64,000 nt of DNA from an uncultured Pseudomonadales bacterium (GCA_958296195.1 OY282455.1:1798001-1862000); one strand, 5' to 3'. Positions 44,167 through 52,939 are shown, counted from the first letter of the stretch. Numbers and translations are program-made. The notes: a model not told the origin generated them from the sequence alone.

Positions 44167-44243
44167 ATGGCGCGCCCGGGAGGATTCGAACCCCCGACAC
44201 CTGGGTTCGAAGCCCAGTGCTCTGTCCAGCTGAGCTACGAGCG
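44167..44243 (-). tRNA. tRNA-Arg (anticodon UCG)
   Basis: Read on the minus strand the acceptor is GCGCTCG with CGGGCGC. The D arm is TAGCTCAGCTGG, the anticodon loop is CTTCGAA, the T arm is GGTTCGAATCC, the discriminator is G, and CCA is encoded (44167-44169). The length is 77 nt. Anticodon TCG reads CGA-type Arg codons. Confidence 0.95.
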
Positions 44244-44550
44244 CTCGGGAACCCAGCAAAGGTTGACGGCATGGTGCAAAAAAAACCGCGGGGATTCAAG
44301 TCGATGGTCTCTCCCAGAAAATATGGAGCTTGGCAGGCGGAGTCGAGCGGTTAACATCCCCAATGCAAGGCCACGCAACCACGGTCTGTAGGGAAATGCG
44401 GTATTACGGCGCAAGGCAACCCATCGCTCTCCGTAGCGTCTCTAGCCAAGCAAGCCCCACGGCGTTGTCGCCAACTTCTTGGCGGCGTTGCGCACATTCA
44501 CTGAGGCTCCGCACGGAGCATCGGAGTGGTTGTCCCTGCCGGGCGTCAGG
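44244..44550. other. intergenic region after tRNA-Arg
   Basis: No gene is supported in these 307 bp. It contains CACGGCGTTGTCGC (about 44457-44470), which also occurs in the btuB-peptidase spacer near 12587-12600. That may be a relic shared by dispersed elements. The msrQ promoter should lie here. Confidence 0.3.
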
Positions 44551-45192
44551 ATGAGCCGTCGCAGCGGGGTATTGATGCAACGGCTGCTCAGGCCGGCCGC
44601 TTGGGTCTTGCTCAGCCTGCCCCTCGCTTGGCTGGCGTTAGCTGTCTTTCGGGAGGCGCAAGCGCCCGGCTCGGCCTTGGGCGCGGACCCGGGAGAGGCG
44701 GTGCTGCTCTTCCTCGGCGAATGGGGCATCCGCATCCTGCTGGCGGGCTTGAGCATCTCCACCCTGCGCCGCCGCCTAGGCTACCCGCCGCTGCTGCGCA
44801 TTCGCCGCTTGGTTGGGCTGTTCGCCTTCGCCTATCTATCCCTGCACTTCTTGTTCTACCTGTGGTTCTTCACGGAATTCGACTGGCGTCTGATCAGCGA
44901 GGACCTAGTGGAGCGGCCCTACATCACGGTGGGTTTCGCCGCCCTGCTGATGCTGCTGGCGCTGGCCGCCACCTCCACCAACGGCTGGCAACGGCGGCTT
45001 AAGCGGCGCTGGCGGCAACTGCACCGGCTGATCTACCCTGCCTGCGCCCTAGGCGTCATCCACTTTTGGTGGCTGACCAAGGACGGCTACGGCGAGGTGG
45101 CGGTTTACGCCGCCTGGCTGGCGCTGCTGTATGCTGACCGGCTGCTGGCCGCCCGCGCAAGCGGCGGACGGCTTGAACGGCAGCCCAACTGA
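44551..45192 (+). CDS. msrQ: MsrQ, haem-binding subunit of periplasmic methionine sulfoxide reductase
   Basis: A 213-residue inner-membrane b-type cytochrome that passes quinol electrons to MsrP. About six helices are seen, with the family motifs LFLGEWGIRILLAGLSIS, LRRRLGYPPLLRIRRLVG, FAYLSLHFLFYLWF (His ligand), RRLKRRWRQLHRLIYPAC and GVIHFWWLTKDGYGEV. Start 44551 follows GGGCGTCAGG; ATG 44575 is also possible. The usual upstream partner msrP is not adjacent and was not found in this window. Confidence 0.92.
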   Translation: MSRRSGVLMQRLLRPAAWVLLSLPLAWLALAVFREAQAPGSALGADPGEAVLLFLGEWGIRILLAGLSISTLRRRLGYPPLLRIRRLVGLFAFAYLSLHFLFYLWFFTEFDWRLISEDLVERPYITVGFAALLMLLALAATSTNGWQRRLKRRWRQLHRLIYPACALGVIHFWWLTKDGYGEVAVYAAWLALLYADRLLAARASGGRLERQPN

Positions 45193-45213
45193 ACACACCA
45201 AGGAGGCGCAACC

Positions 45214-45558
45214 ATGAGCGAATTGGCTAACAGAACCTGCCAACCCTGCCGGGAAGACTCCCCGCCGGTGCCAAAGGCCGAACGCCCGGCGTTGCTGAAC
45301 CAGCTTCCGGGCTGGGCCGTCGAATCCGCGGACGGCATGGATCGGCTAACCGCTCGATTCCGCTTCCCGGACTTCGCCGCCGCCCTAGCCTTCGCCAACC
45401 AAGTGGGAGAACTGGCCGAAGCGGCCGACCACCACCCCCGCATCGTTTTGGAGTGGGGCGCTGTGGAGGTGTACTGGTGGACGCACAGCATCGGCGGCCT
45501 GCACGAAAACGACTTCATCATGGCGGCCCGCACCAGCACCGCCTACGGCGAGGAATAG
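45214..45558 (+). CDS. phhB: pterin-4a-carbinolamine dehydratase
   Basis: A 114-residue enzyme that recycles the pterin cofactor after aromatic hydroxylation. The active-site motif AEAADHHPRIVLEWGAVEVY carries the expected His pair. FRFPDFAAALAFANQVGEL is the preceding helix, and WWTHSIGGLHENDFIMAART ends the domain. CAAGGAGG lies upstream of the ATG. It sits between msrQ and an NTF2-like gene; phenylalanine hydroxylase is not in the window. Confidence 0.93.
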   Translation: MSELANRTCQPCREDSPPVPKAERPALLNQLPGWAVESADGMDRLTARFRFPDFAAALAFANQVGELAEAADHHPRIVLEWGAVEVYWWTHSIGGLHENDFIMAARTSTAYGEE

Positions 45559-45563
45559 GGCCA

Positions 45564-46037
45564 ATGGCGGACACGGAGGAGCGCCTAGAGGCGTTGCAGC
45601 AGGAGGTCGCCGAACTGCGGGCGGTGCATGACATCCAGCAGATGCGCTTCACCTACTGGTTCGCCTTGGTGGATAAGAACGTACCCCGCCTGCTGGACTG
45701 CTTCACCGAAGACGTCCACATCGATTACGGCTTCGGGATTGAACTCACCGGCACGGAGGCGGCGCGCCAATTTTTTGAGGCGCTGCTGCAGGCCGACGAC
45801 CTGATCAGCCAAATCCCCAGAGGCGCCAACCCGCAACTAACCCTAGTCTCCGAAACCGAGGCCAGCGGCCGCTGGTTGGCGGAAGTGACCGCCCTGCGCC
45901 ACAGCCAGGAGGACGGCCGCCGCTTCAGCCTGCAGTACTTCGAGAAGTACCGCAAAACCGCAGCCGGCTGGAAAATCTGCGAGCTGCGGAACGACTACCT
46001 AGGCTTCGAGAGCTTCACGCGGCGGGACGGCCCCTAA
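45564..46037 (+). CDS. SnoaL/NTF2-like protein
   Basis: A 157-residue single-domain protein of the NTF2-like fold: EVAELRAVHDIQQMRFTYW, DKNVPRLLDCFTEDVHIDYG, TGTEAARQFFEALLQ, ending in YFEKYRKTAAGWKICELRND. These alpha+beta cone proteins act as isomerases, dehydratases or ligand binders; the reaction cannot be told. It starts 5 bp after phhB, so the two are likely co-transcribed. Confidence 0.85.
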   Translation: MADTEERLEALQQEVAELRAVHDIQQMRFTYWFALVDKNVPRLLDCFTEDVHIDYGFGIELTGTEAARQFFEALLQADDLISQIPRGANPQLTLVSETEASGRWLAEVTALRHSQEDGRRFSLQYFEKYRKTAAGWKICELRNDYLGFESFTRRDGP

Positions 46038-46059
46038 CCGTGCAGCCTGATACATGATC

Positions 46060-46251
46060 CATGAGGAAGTACTGGCCCAAACAATGTCTCGGCGGCGTTT
46101 AGAAATCGGCATATAGGGAACTGACGGAGGCGTCGATCTCATAGTGAAAAAGAAAAGTGAGATGTTCCTTATGCAGTGCAAAAATTGGCGCGCTAGGAAA
46201 GTAGGTGTGGGCATCGCTAGAGAGTTGTTCGGTTTGGTGAAGGCGCATGGC
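46060..46251 (+). pseudogene. Mrr-type restriction endonuclease, catalytic fragment
   Basis: The sense reading HEEVLAQTMSRRRLEIGI is followed by a TAG (46114-46116). Then come GTDGGVDLIVKKKSEMF, LMQCKNWRARKVGVGIARE and LFGLVKAHG. GGVDL and QCKxW are the Asp and Gln-x-Lys catalytic motifs of Mrr-like nucleases, which cut modified DNA. The fragment ends where the 73-bp repeat begins. The internal stop and loss of both ends mean it is dead. A matching C-terminal zinc-ribbon piece lies 1.5 kb to the right. Confidence 0.75.
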
Positions 46252-46324
46252 GAGTGGACCGTGGCATCACCCGCTGAAGGTACTCATCGAACAGGAGCAC
46301 CGTGAAGGCGGTGTCGCCGTGGGA
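46252..46324 (+). repeat. 73-bp direct duplication, copy A
   Basis: The segment is identical to 47817-47889 except at one position (A46296 versus G47861). It corresponds to the 3' end of the ATPase gene (reverse strand reading HGDTAFTVPLFDEYLQ) and follows the Mrr catalytic fragment directly. Confidence 0.9.
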
Positions 46325-46589
46325 ATGGCCCGATGCAGGACGCCTTCCCACCATGCGTCCCAACCGTCAAGCGACTCTGGCACGGGCGGCAGCAGAGACG
46401 GCAGATCCACCGCCGCCGTCATGTGACAACCTCAGTTTTTCGGGGCGGCAAATTGATCGTGCGCGGTTGGGTGCCGACCGCTGCCGCCCCTCGGTGGTTT
46501 GGAAGACGTAGCGACTGCTGCACCCATTGTTGCGGTCGTTTTGACGCCTGCGGCAGCTAGGTGGTCGCGGACCTATTAACGGGGAGTTG

Positions 46590-47642
46590 CTAGACTAACC
46601 CGTTGGCTTGCCGAAGCCGCTCGAGCAGTTCGTCGCCGCTGCCGCACTCGACAATCCAGTCGCCCACCTCAATCAAGCGATCCGCGTCGGCGTCTTCCAG
46701 CAAGGCCGACAGCCGCCGGGCGGTTTCCCCGTCAAAGCGCCGTTGCGCCAAGCGGCGCAGCAAGTCGGCTTGGCCTTGCTGGACGCCTTGCCGCATGCCT
46801 TGCCGCACTCCCTGCGCTATGGCGTTGTCATGCCACTCCTGAAGCCTCGCCTCCATCAACGTCGTCATCTCTCTTGCTCCTTTCTCCTGCGCCAACATCC
46901 GTTCGTAATCCGCCAGCGACGGCAGCGCCAATCCCCGCCGCCGCAGCAAGTGCCCGGCCCGGGCGTGGAAGCCCCGGCGCAGCCCCGCTGACTCCGGCCT
47001 GCTCCACCGCTGGAGCATTTCGGTCAGCAGCTTGGGCAGCTCGTCGCTGGAGGCACTTTCCAAGCGGATCAGCGCAGCTTGGCGGTTGTCCGGCAGCAGC
47101 CGGCGCATGAGCGCATGGTCGCCGGCAAGCGTCGGATAGTCAATCACAACATAGCTTCGCCATTGGTTAAGCTCACGGCCCGCCTCCGTCGGCGGACCCA
47201 GCAGGGGGCCGAACCGGGCGGTCGGAGCACTCCAGGGCTTGGCGCCGTTGTGGATGACCGCCGCCACAACGTCCAGCGGGCACCCTTCCTTTTGCGGCAG
47301 GCCGACGTCCCGCTGGTTGAGTTCAAGCAGGTACAGGTACTCGTGCGTCCGCCAAGCCATGTCCCCGTCCGTTTCCGACTGGAACTCCAGCAGGACGTTG
47401 ACATACGGGCGCCGGCCGTCGGCCAGCGGCGTCCCATCCCGGCGCTCCACCCGCCACGCCTTGTCTCCAATGCGCCTGTGCAGCGCTGGGCCGATGTGCT
47501 CCTTGTCCAGCGGCGCGAGGGTGCTGAAGTCCAGCCGGTCGGCCCAGCTGGGTGCGACGAAGCCGCGCAGGACGTCCTCGACCATGCGCGGGTCGGCGTG
47601 GATCAGCTTGAAGGGGTGGTCGCTCGTGGCCATGCGATCCAT
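46590..47642 (-). CDS. Rpn/YhgA-like PD-(D/E)XK nuclease (Transposase_31 type)
   Basis: A 350-residue protein of the recombination-promoting nuclease family. The N-terminal SDHPFKLIHADPRMVEDVLR and the catalytic YVNVLLEFQSETDGDMAWR (Asp upstream, Glu-x-Gln core) are typical, followed by REMTTLMEARLQEW and the low-complexity QGVRQGMRQGVQQGQADL. Family members nick or cut DNA and promote RecA-independent recombination; they are not true transposases. Start 47642 or 47633. It lies between the two Mrr fragments and looks intact. Confidence 0.85.
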   Translation of the reverse strand: MDRMATSDHPFKLIHADPRMVEDVLRGFVAPSWADRLDFSTLAPLDKEHIGPALHRRIGDKAWRVERRDGTPLADGRRPYVNVLLEFQSETDGDMAWRTHEYLYLLELNQRDVGLPQKEGCPLDVVAAVIHNGAKPWSAPTARFGPLLGPPTEAGRELNQWRSYVVIDYPTLAGDHALMRRLLPDNRQAALIRLESASSDELPKLLTEMLQRWSRPESAGLRRGFHARAGHLLRRRGLALPSLADYERMLAQEKGAREMTTLMEARLQEWHDNAIAQGVRQGMRQGVQQGQADLLRRLAQRRFDGETARRLSALLEDADADRLIEVGDWIVECGSGDELLERLRQANGLV

Positions 47643-47729
47643 TGTGGGCGCGGGAAGGCTCGTGAACAGTGGGAATGGCGACGCTCGCACAGGAATTCGG
47701 GAGATACCCGACAAAGTGAGGTTGCGCTG

Positions 47730-47816
47730 ATGGCTAGGCGAACCGCAAAGAAAGGGCGCTACGCGGGGCAGGCGTTCTGGGGTTGCTCCCGGTATCCAAG
47801 TTGCAGAGGAACTACG
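47730..47816 (+). pseudogene. topoisomerase-type zinc-ribbon fragment of the Mrr-like nuclease
   Basis: The frame MARRTAKKGRYAGQAFWGCS RYPSCRGTT matches the C-terminal C4 zinc ribbon (FWGCSxYPxCRGT) that Mrr-like nucleases and topoisomerase I carry. The first Cys pair is missing. It ends exactly where copy B of the 73-bp repeat starts. Together with 46060-46251 it suggests one nuclease gene broken in two. Confidence 0.6.
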
Positions 47817-48588
47817 GAGTGGACCGTGGCATCACCCGCTGAAGGTACTCATCGAACAGGGGCACCGTGAAGGCGGTGTCGCCGTGGGAGGGGCTGTACA
47901 CCATTCCTTTCTTGATGAGCTTGGCGCGGGTGGGCGCAACAGCGCGAACGGACTTGCCCAAGGCCTGCGCAACCTGCCCGGAACGGTTTGGTCCGCCGCC
48001 GAGCTTCGCCATAGCCTGCAATTACTGTTTCTCCGAAGGGCTTAACCGATCAAAGCGAACGCGGAAGAAGCTGGCGTCGAGTTCCGCCACCGCCTCCGCG
48101 CTGGCCGTCTCCACTTCGGCGAGGGTGATCGGGGAGCGTTCGGCGCAGTCCCAACAGCACTTGCCCCACTCCTGCAGAAAGTAGGGGTAGGATTGGGTGC
48201 GCTGAACGATCTCCCGTAATGCACTCCGCTCATATGACACGCCCAGGCGTTCGGCCGGTGCTTGCACCGCAATTGCAGCCGCAGCATCGCCAAGCGGCCC
48301 AATCTCTGGAAAAGTGAATAGGCGCTCCGCATAGGTCTTGGCGGCGCCAACCCGGGCAACGAGCTGAGGCAAACCGGCCCCTATCAAGGTGACCGGGAGT
48401 TGAAATTGCGCCATGCGGTGCAGAGCAGCGATCAGGGCGCTCAGTTCGCGTTCCTGCACATACTGCAGTTCATCGATGAACAGCGCCACGGCGGTGTTTT
48501 GGCTGCGGGTGGCCTCGCCAACCGCCTGCAGCAAGCGGCGGTGCGCCGGCGCCCGGTGCGTAAGGATTTCGTCGAGGGTCCATTTCAA
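47812..48588 (-). pseudogene. AAA ATPase, N-terminally truncated with a nonsense codon
   Basis: The frame opens at Walker B (VALFIDELQYVQERELSALI). Sensor regions (LIGAGLPQLVARVG, TQSYPYFLQEWGKCCWD) and a C-terminal winged helix (RSGQVAQALGKSVRAVA, YSPSHGDTAFTVPLFDEYL) follow. Walker A, which should lie some 60-80 residues before, is absent. A TAA at 48019-48021 interrupts the frame between SPSEKQ and LQAMAKLGG, where relatives have Tyr. These proteins resemble the DUF234/ATPases of mobile defence-like loci. It is not functional as written. Confidence 0.8.
47817..47889 (+). repeat. 73-bp direct duplication, copy B
   Basis: Partner of 46252-46324. Here it is in its native place, forming the last 25 codons or so of the ATPase gene on the minus strand. 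Its left boundary lies just 2 bp inside of that gene's stop codon. Confidence 0.9.
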
Positions 48589-48636
48589 CCAAAGTTACCT
48601 TGAGTTACCAATGTTAACTGAATTCGCTAACTTTGG
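48589..48636. repeat. 9-bp inverted repeat with GTTA motifs at the ATPase break
   Basis: CCAAAGTTA (48589-48597) and TAACTTTGG (48628-48636) are perfect inverted repeats around 30 bp holding further GTTA/TTAAC words. The ATPase reading frame breaks off at this point. It may be an operator, or the end of a lost element. Confidence 0.4.
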
Positions 48637-48715
48637 CCTCGTGCCTTGTGCCTACTAACCCCATCTGCGTTAACTCCGTGAATGCGCCGAATTCTTGACG
48701 CGCCATATTCAGTCG

Positions 48716-49507
48716 TCACGATGCCGCATCGCCGCCCTGTATTTGCAATTTATCCACAAGCTGCTTGGGCCGCACCTCCAGTAGGTCCACCGCCACATGC
48801 CGTGGGTAGCGCAGGCAATGCACAACCGCATCGGCCACATCCTGCACGGCCATACCGATGTTCATGTGCGGCCCGGTGCGCTGCCAGGCCTGCACAGCGG
48901 CGGCGAAGCTCTCCATGTCCCACTGGGATGCGAACTGGGTGAGGGCGGCGCCGGGGCGGATGCAGGTCACGCCGATGCCGTCTGCCTGCAGCTCCCAAGC
49001 TAGGTCACGGCTGAAGCGCTCCACTGCCGCCTTGGTGGAGGCGTAGATGGACAGATGGGCCATCTCGTCGAAGTGCTTGGCGCTGGCGGAGGAGATGTTG
49101 ACGATGCGCGGGTTGGCTGCGCCGCGCAGCAGGGGAATGGCCGCTTGGCAGCAGAAGACCACGCCTAGGTAGTTGGTGTTGACCTGCCGCAGAACGGCCT
49201 CTCGGTTCAGATGCTCAATGCTGCTCGGATAGGCTAGGCCGGCGTTGTTGACTAGGCCGTCCAGCCGGCCAAAGCGCTCCTTGACTTGGGCGAAGGCGGC
49301 GGCGACTTGCGACCCGTCAAATACGTCCGCCGCCAAGCCCAGCGCCCGCTCCGCGCCGACTTCCCCCACGGCCTGCTGCAAGGCTTCCTCATTGCGGGCG
49401 ATCATGCCGACCCGGGCGCCGGCGGCCAGCAAGGCTTCGCTGATGGCCCGCCCAAAGCCCTTGGAGGCACCGGTGACGATGTACGCGTTGTCGGTCAGGT
49501 CCTGCAT
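48716..49507 (-). CDS. SDR family oxidoreductase
   Basis: A 263-residue short-chain dehydrogenase/reductase. The cofactor motif is YIVTGASKGFGRAISEAL. LVNNAGLAYP is the NNAG motif, Ser lies in IVNISSASAKHFD, and the catalytic pair is IYASTKAAVERF (Tyr-x3-Lys). GMIARNEEAL, with Arg after strand 2, suggests NADP preference. The substrate is unknown. The downstream end lies next to the ATPase scrap region; upstream lies a beta-hydroxyacid dehydrogenase gene on the same strand. Confidence 0.92.
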   Translation of the reverse strand: MQDLTDNAYIVTGASKGFGRAISEALLAAGARVGMIARNEEALQQAVGEVGAERALGLAADVFDGSQVAAAFAQVKERFGRLDGLVNNAGLAYPSSIEHLNREAVLRQVNTNYLGVVFCCQAAIPLLRGAANPRIVNISSASAKHFDEMAHLSIYASTKAAVERFSRDLAWELQADGIGVTCIRPGAALTQFASQWDMESFAAAVQAWQRTGPHMNIGMAVQDVADAVVHCLRYPRHVAVDLLEVRPKQLVDKLQIQGGDAAS

Positions 49508-49657
49508 TGGGCGACGGCGCTGGTGTTGATTTCCAGATACTCGGCAAAGCCTTCAGAACTCATTTCCCGGCCGATGGGCGGGGATGGTTGCTCGTGGGTG
49601 GGACCAACGAGTTCCTTCTCCGCGGGCTGGAGGGTCGGCATGGGTTCCGACACCGGC

Positions 49658-50515
49658 TCAGGCCCGATTGAGGAACAAGTCATAGATGGACTCCCGCAGG
49701 CGGGCGGTGGCCGGCAACTCCACGCCCATTTGTTCGGCGCAAGCCAAGGCGCAGTCCAAGTCCTTCTCTCCCAGCTTGCCGAAGGGGCCGAAGATGGCCG
49801 CCATTTGCTCCGCGGTGCCGTTGGCGGCCAAGGCGTTGCGGCCGCCGACGAACCTAAGCATGTTGTCGTTGACGACGCCGTTGGGCCGGCCGGCGGTGTA
49901 CACCTTGTCCGCCGACAGGCCACAGGCCTCCGCCAGCCGGGTGGCCTCCGACATGGCCATGAAGCCCATGTACTGAATGAGGTTGTTGCACAGCTTCAGC
50001 ACCATGCCGGCGCCGACCGGACCGGCGTGGATGACGTGTTCGCCGGAAGTCTTGAACACCGGCGCCGCCTCGGCCACCGTTGCCTCGTCACCGCCCACCA
50101 TATAGACCAAGGTGCCCGCCTCCGCCCCTTGGGCGCCACCGCTGATGCCGGCGTCCAGCAGCCGGATGCGGTGCGCCCCCGCATCGGCGGCCCACTTGAG
50201 GATGGCGTCCCTGGTTACCGTGGAGTGGATGGCCACTAGGGTTCCGGCGGCGGCTTGGGCCAAAATGCCTGCCTCGCCGTAGAGCAGGCTTTCCACTTGG
50301 GGCTCGTCGCGTACGCAGACGCCGATGTGGGCACAGCTTCGGGCCAGTTCTGCGACGCTGCCGCAGCCCAGGGCGCCGGCCGCCGCCATCTCCCGGACGG
50401 GTTCCGGGGCGATGTCATATACATGCGCCCGGTATTGACCACCGATCAGACGCCGGGCGCAGGGCTTGCCAATGTTGCCCAAGCCGATGTAGCCAACGTT
50501 TTTGCGCTCCGGCAT
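49658..50515 (-). CDS. NAD(P)-dependent beta-hydroxyacid dehydrogenase (3-hydroxyisobutyrate dehydrogenase family)
   Basis: A 285-residue enzyme that oxidises 3-hydroxy acids. VGYIGLGNIGKPCARRL is the Rossmann start. LDAGISGGAQGAEAGTLVYMVGG is the substrate loop (shown here in two overlapping parts: DAGISGG and GTLVYMVGG). The catalytic Lys lies in GAGMVLKLCNNLIQYMG. Start 50515 (MPERKN) is preferred because the Rossmann strand begins six residues on; ATG 50545 is also in frame. It could act in valine or fatty-acid breakdown. Confidence 0.9.
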   Translation of the reverse strand: MPERKNVGYIGLGNIGKPCARRLIGGQYRAHVYDIAPEPVREMAAAGALGCGSVAELARSCAHIGVCVRDEPQVESLLYGEAGILAQAAAGTLVAIHSTVTRDAILKWAADAGAHRIRLLDAGISGGAQGAEAGTLVYMVGGDEATVAEAAPVFKTSGEHVIHAGPVGAGMVLKLCNNLIQYMGFMAMSEATRLAEACGLSADKVYTAGRPNGVVNDNMLRFVGGRNALAANGTAEQMAAIFGPFGKLGEKDLDCALACAEQMGVELPATARLRESIYDLFLNRA

Positions 50516-50805
50516 GGCGAGCCGCCACTCCTTCTGATGGCTCATATCATAACGCCCAGGTACACCCCCGTCGCTACGCCTCCTGCAAAGGTGCGCACCC
50601 ATCATCAGCCGCTTGCAAGCGCCGCCGCACGGCCCACGGGCCTTGGATGCAAAACACGGGTGTTCCCTGCCTCTTTCAGCAGCATTGAAGGATGCCGGGC
50701 GAACGCTGTACGATGGACACAGCTAGCCCGCAGTTTGAACTGGAAGGCTTTGAGCGCTGTTTTGCGATGACGAATTAGGTCGTCGATGCGCCGTGCGGAG
50801 GTGCA

Positions 50806-51507
50806 ATGATGTCTTATGACTGGCAAGCCGGGTTGTTTCTATTCGGGACGGTCATCGTGCTGACCGTGGCGACCAACTTCCTCCCCTTCAAGGTGCCGGC
50901 GCTGCAGCAGGAGCGGCTCAGGAATCGGAAGGCGAACAAGGCCAAGCTGGCCCTAGCCAAGTATCCCCCGGTAGTCAATGCCGGCCGTTGGGTGGGCGGG
51001 CTATCCAATTTGGCGTTTTTCGCCGCGGTGGCCCCTTTCTGCGTAACCCTGGCGCCGCAGCCTTGGTGGCGAATGCTGCTGGACATCGCTGCGGTGCTGA
51101 TGATCTACGACCTGTTCTACTACCTGATGCATCGGTTCCTGTTCCACGGCCAAGGCTATTTCCGCAGAATTCACGGTCTGCATCACCAAGCCCGCAGCCC
51201 CACCCACATCGACGCCTACTATGTACACCCTCTGGAAACCTTCATGGGCCTCAACTTATTCCTTTGGCTGATTCCCGCCTTGGCTTGGGCTTGGGGGCCG
51301 TTTCATGCGGTCTCCATCGGCCTTGCCTATGTGATCTACGTGCAGTTGAACATCCTCAACCACTGCGCAGTCGATCTGCCCTACTTTCCGTTCAAGACCC
51401 TGCACTGGATCACCACCAAGCACGCCTTGCACCACAAGAACATGCACATGGGCAACTACGCCACCATCACCCTGCTCTACGACAAGCTGTTCGGCACCTT
51501 GGAATAA
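50806..51507 (+). CDS. sterol desaturase/fatty acid hydroxylase family protein
   Basis: A 233-residue membrane diiron enzyme. The three His clusters of the family are present: MHRFLFHGQG, RIHGLHHQARSPTHID, and TKHALHHKNMHMGNY, with NHCAVDLPYFPF between. Helices flank them (LFGTVIVLTVATNFLPF, LFLWLIPALAWAWG). It should hydroxylate or desaturate a lipid, using oxygen and reducing power; the substrate is unknown. GGAGG lies before ATG-ATG. Confidence 0.92.
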   Translation: MMSYDWQAGLFLFGTVIVLTVATNFLPFKVPALQQERLRNRKANKAKLALAKYPPVVNAGRWVGGLSNLAFFAAVAPFCVTLAPQPWWRMLLDIAAVLMIYDLFYYLMHRFLFHGQGYFRRIHGLHHQARSPTHIDAYYVHPLETFMGLNLFLWLIPALAWAWGPFHAVSIGLAYVIYVQLNILNHCAVDLPYFPFKTLHWITTKHALHHKNMHMGNYATITLLYDKLFGTLE

Positions 51508-51673
51508 CGGGGAAACCAGCTAATCGGCCTCTGTTATCTGGGCCAGGCATCCCAATCAAGCTGCCGCGGCCTGTGCGGGGGCTTCCAGTAGGTCGCCGAA
51601 TCGGGTAAAACAGCCGTCTTGGCCGTTATTGCGGCGGTCGCCCTCCGCTTCACACCTAGACGGAATTGGTCGA

Positions 51674-52939
51674 ATGAAAACCACTCGATTGGCTTGGGTA
51701 CTTGTTCCATTGCTGTTTTTCGCCCCGCCGGCGGGGGCGCACTTCCAAGTCGAGACGCCGCCGAAGCATGAGGATCGGCTTATTCGCTTTCCCGATGTGG
51801 CGGGCTATCAGACCCTAGTGGTGGACCTGCACACCCACAGCGTTTTTTCCGATGGCCATGTGTGGCCCAGCATTCGGGTGGACGAAGCGTTGCGCGACGG
51901 GCTGGACGCAATGGCCGTCACCGAGCACTTGGAGTGGCAGCCGCATCGGGCGGACCTGCCGCACCCGGACCGCAACCGCGCCTATCAGCGAACCCAGGAA
52001 GCTCTGCCGAAAGGTTCGGAACTGATCTTGATCCCCGGCTCGGAAATCACCCGGCAAGCACCCGCCGACCACATGAACGCCATTTTCATCACGGACGCCA
52101 ACGCGCTGCTGCAGGCGGCGCCGAACCCACCGAAAATCGAGGCGAGCACCCCCGAAGAGCGCACTCTACTGGAGTCGCTGCCGGAGCAGCTTCAGCAGGA
52201 CGGCGTGATCGACTACTTCATGGCCGCCAACCAATGGCCGGCCGAGGAGGCCGTGCGCGCCGCCAACCGCCAAGGCGCCTTTGTATTCTGGAACCATCCC
52301 TTCTTCAGCCGCGCAGCGCCGGATGCAATGGCCCGCATGACGGACTTCCACCGAGCCTTGATCGAAGCCGGGCAACTGCACGGCATCGAAATCGCCAACG
52401 GCGCCTACTACTCAGAAGAAGCTCATGCACTGGCCTTGCAGCACGGGTTGACCATGCTCGGCGTCTCCGACGTACACGACCTGATCGATTGGGACTATCC
52501 ACCCCGCTTCGGCGCCCACCGCCCGGTGACATTGGCGTTCGCCAAGGAACGCTCCGCCGACGGCATTCGGGAGGCACTGTTCGCTGGACGCACTGTGGTT
52601 TGGTTCAAGAACCTGCTGATCGGCCAGGAAGCGGAGTTGAAGCCCTTGCTGCAGGCGGCCCTCGGCATGGAGGACACCGCCTATCGGGACGACTTGGATG
52701 TCCTGGACCTCACCATCACCAACGACTCCGATGCGGACATCCAACTGCGCAACCGCAGCCCCTACACCTTCATGCAGGAAGGCGACGATTTGACGGTTCC
52801 CCGGCACGGCAAGCTGAAGCTGTCGGTGCGCACCGTGCAGCGGCTGCCGCAGGTGGAGCTGGAGTTCGAGGTAAGCAACGCCTTGGTCGCCCCCAAGCAG
52901 CGTTTGCGATTGTCCCACCGCCTGAAGGTCGGCGAATAA
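51674..52939 (+). CDS. secreted PHP-domain (Sb-PDE family) phosphodiesterase
   Basis: A 421-residue exported protein. The signal peptide WVLVPLLFFAPPAGA precedes a PHP domain with metal motifs VVDLHTHSVFSDGHVWP, AVTEHLEWQPH, LIPGSEITR, FWNHPFFSR and LGVSDVHD. The C-terminal 130 residues are beta-rich (DLTITNDSDADIQLRN). NCBI-style naming for this pattern is Sb-PDE family phosphodiesterase. It probably releases phosphate or nucleosides from phosphodiesters outside the cytoplasm. Confidence 0.88.
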   Translation: MKTTRLAWVLVPLLFFAPPAGAHFQVETPPKHEDRLIRFPDVAGYQTLVVDLHTHSVFSDGHVWPSIRVDEALRDGLDAMAVTEHLEWQPHRADLPHPDRNRAYQRTQEALPKGSELILIPGSEITRQAPADHMNAIFITDANALLQAAPNPPKIEASTPEERTLLESLPEQLQQDGVIDYFMAANQWPAEEAVRAANRQGAFVFWNHPFFSRAAPDAMARMTDFHRALIEAGQLHGIEIANGAYYSEEAHALALQHGLTMLGVSDVHDLIDWDYPPRFGAHRPVTLAFAKERSADGIREALFAGRTVVWFKNLLIGQEAELKPLLQAALGMEDTAYRDDLDVLDLTITNDSDADIQLRNRSPYTFMQEGDDLTVPRHGKLKLSVRTVQRLPQVELEFEVSNALVAPKQRLRLSHRLKVGE

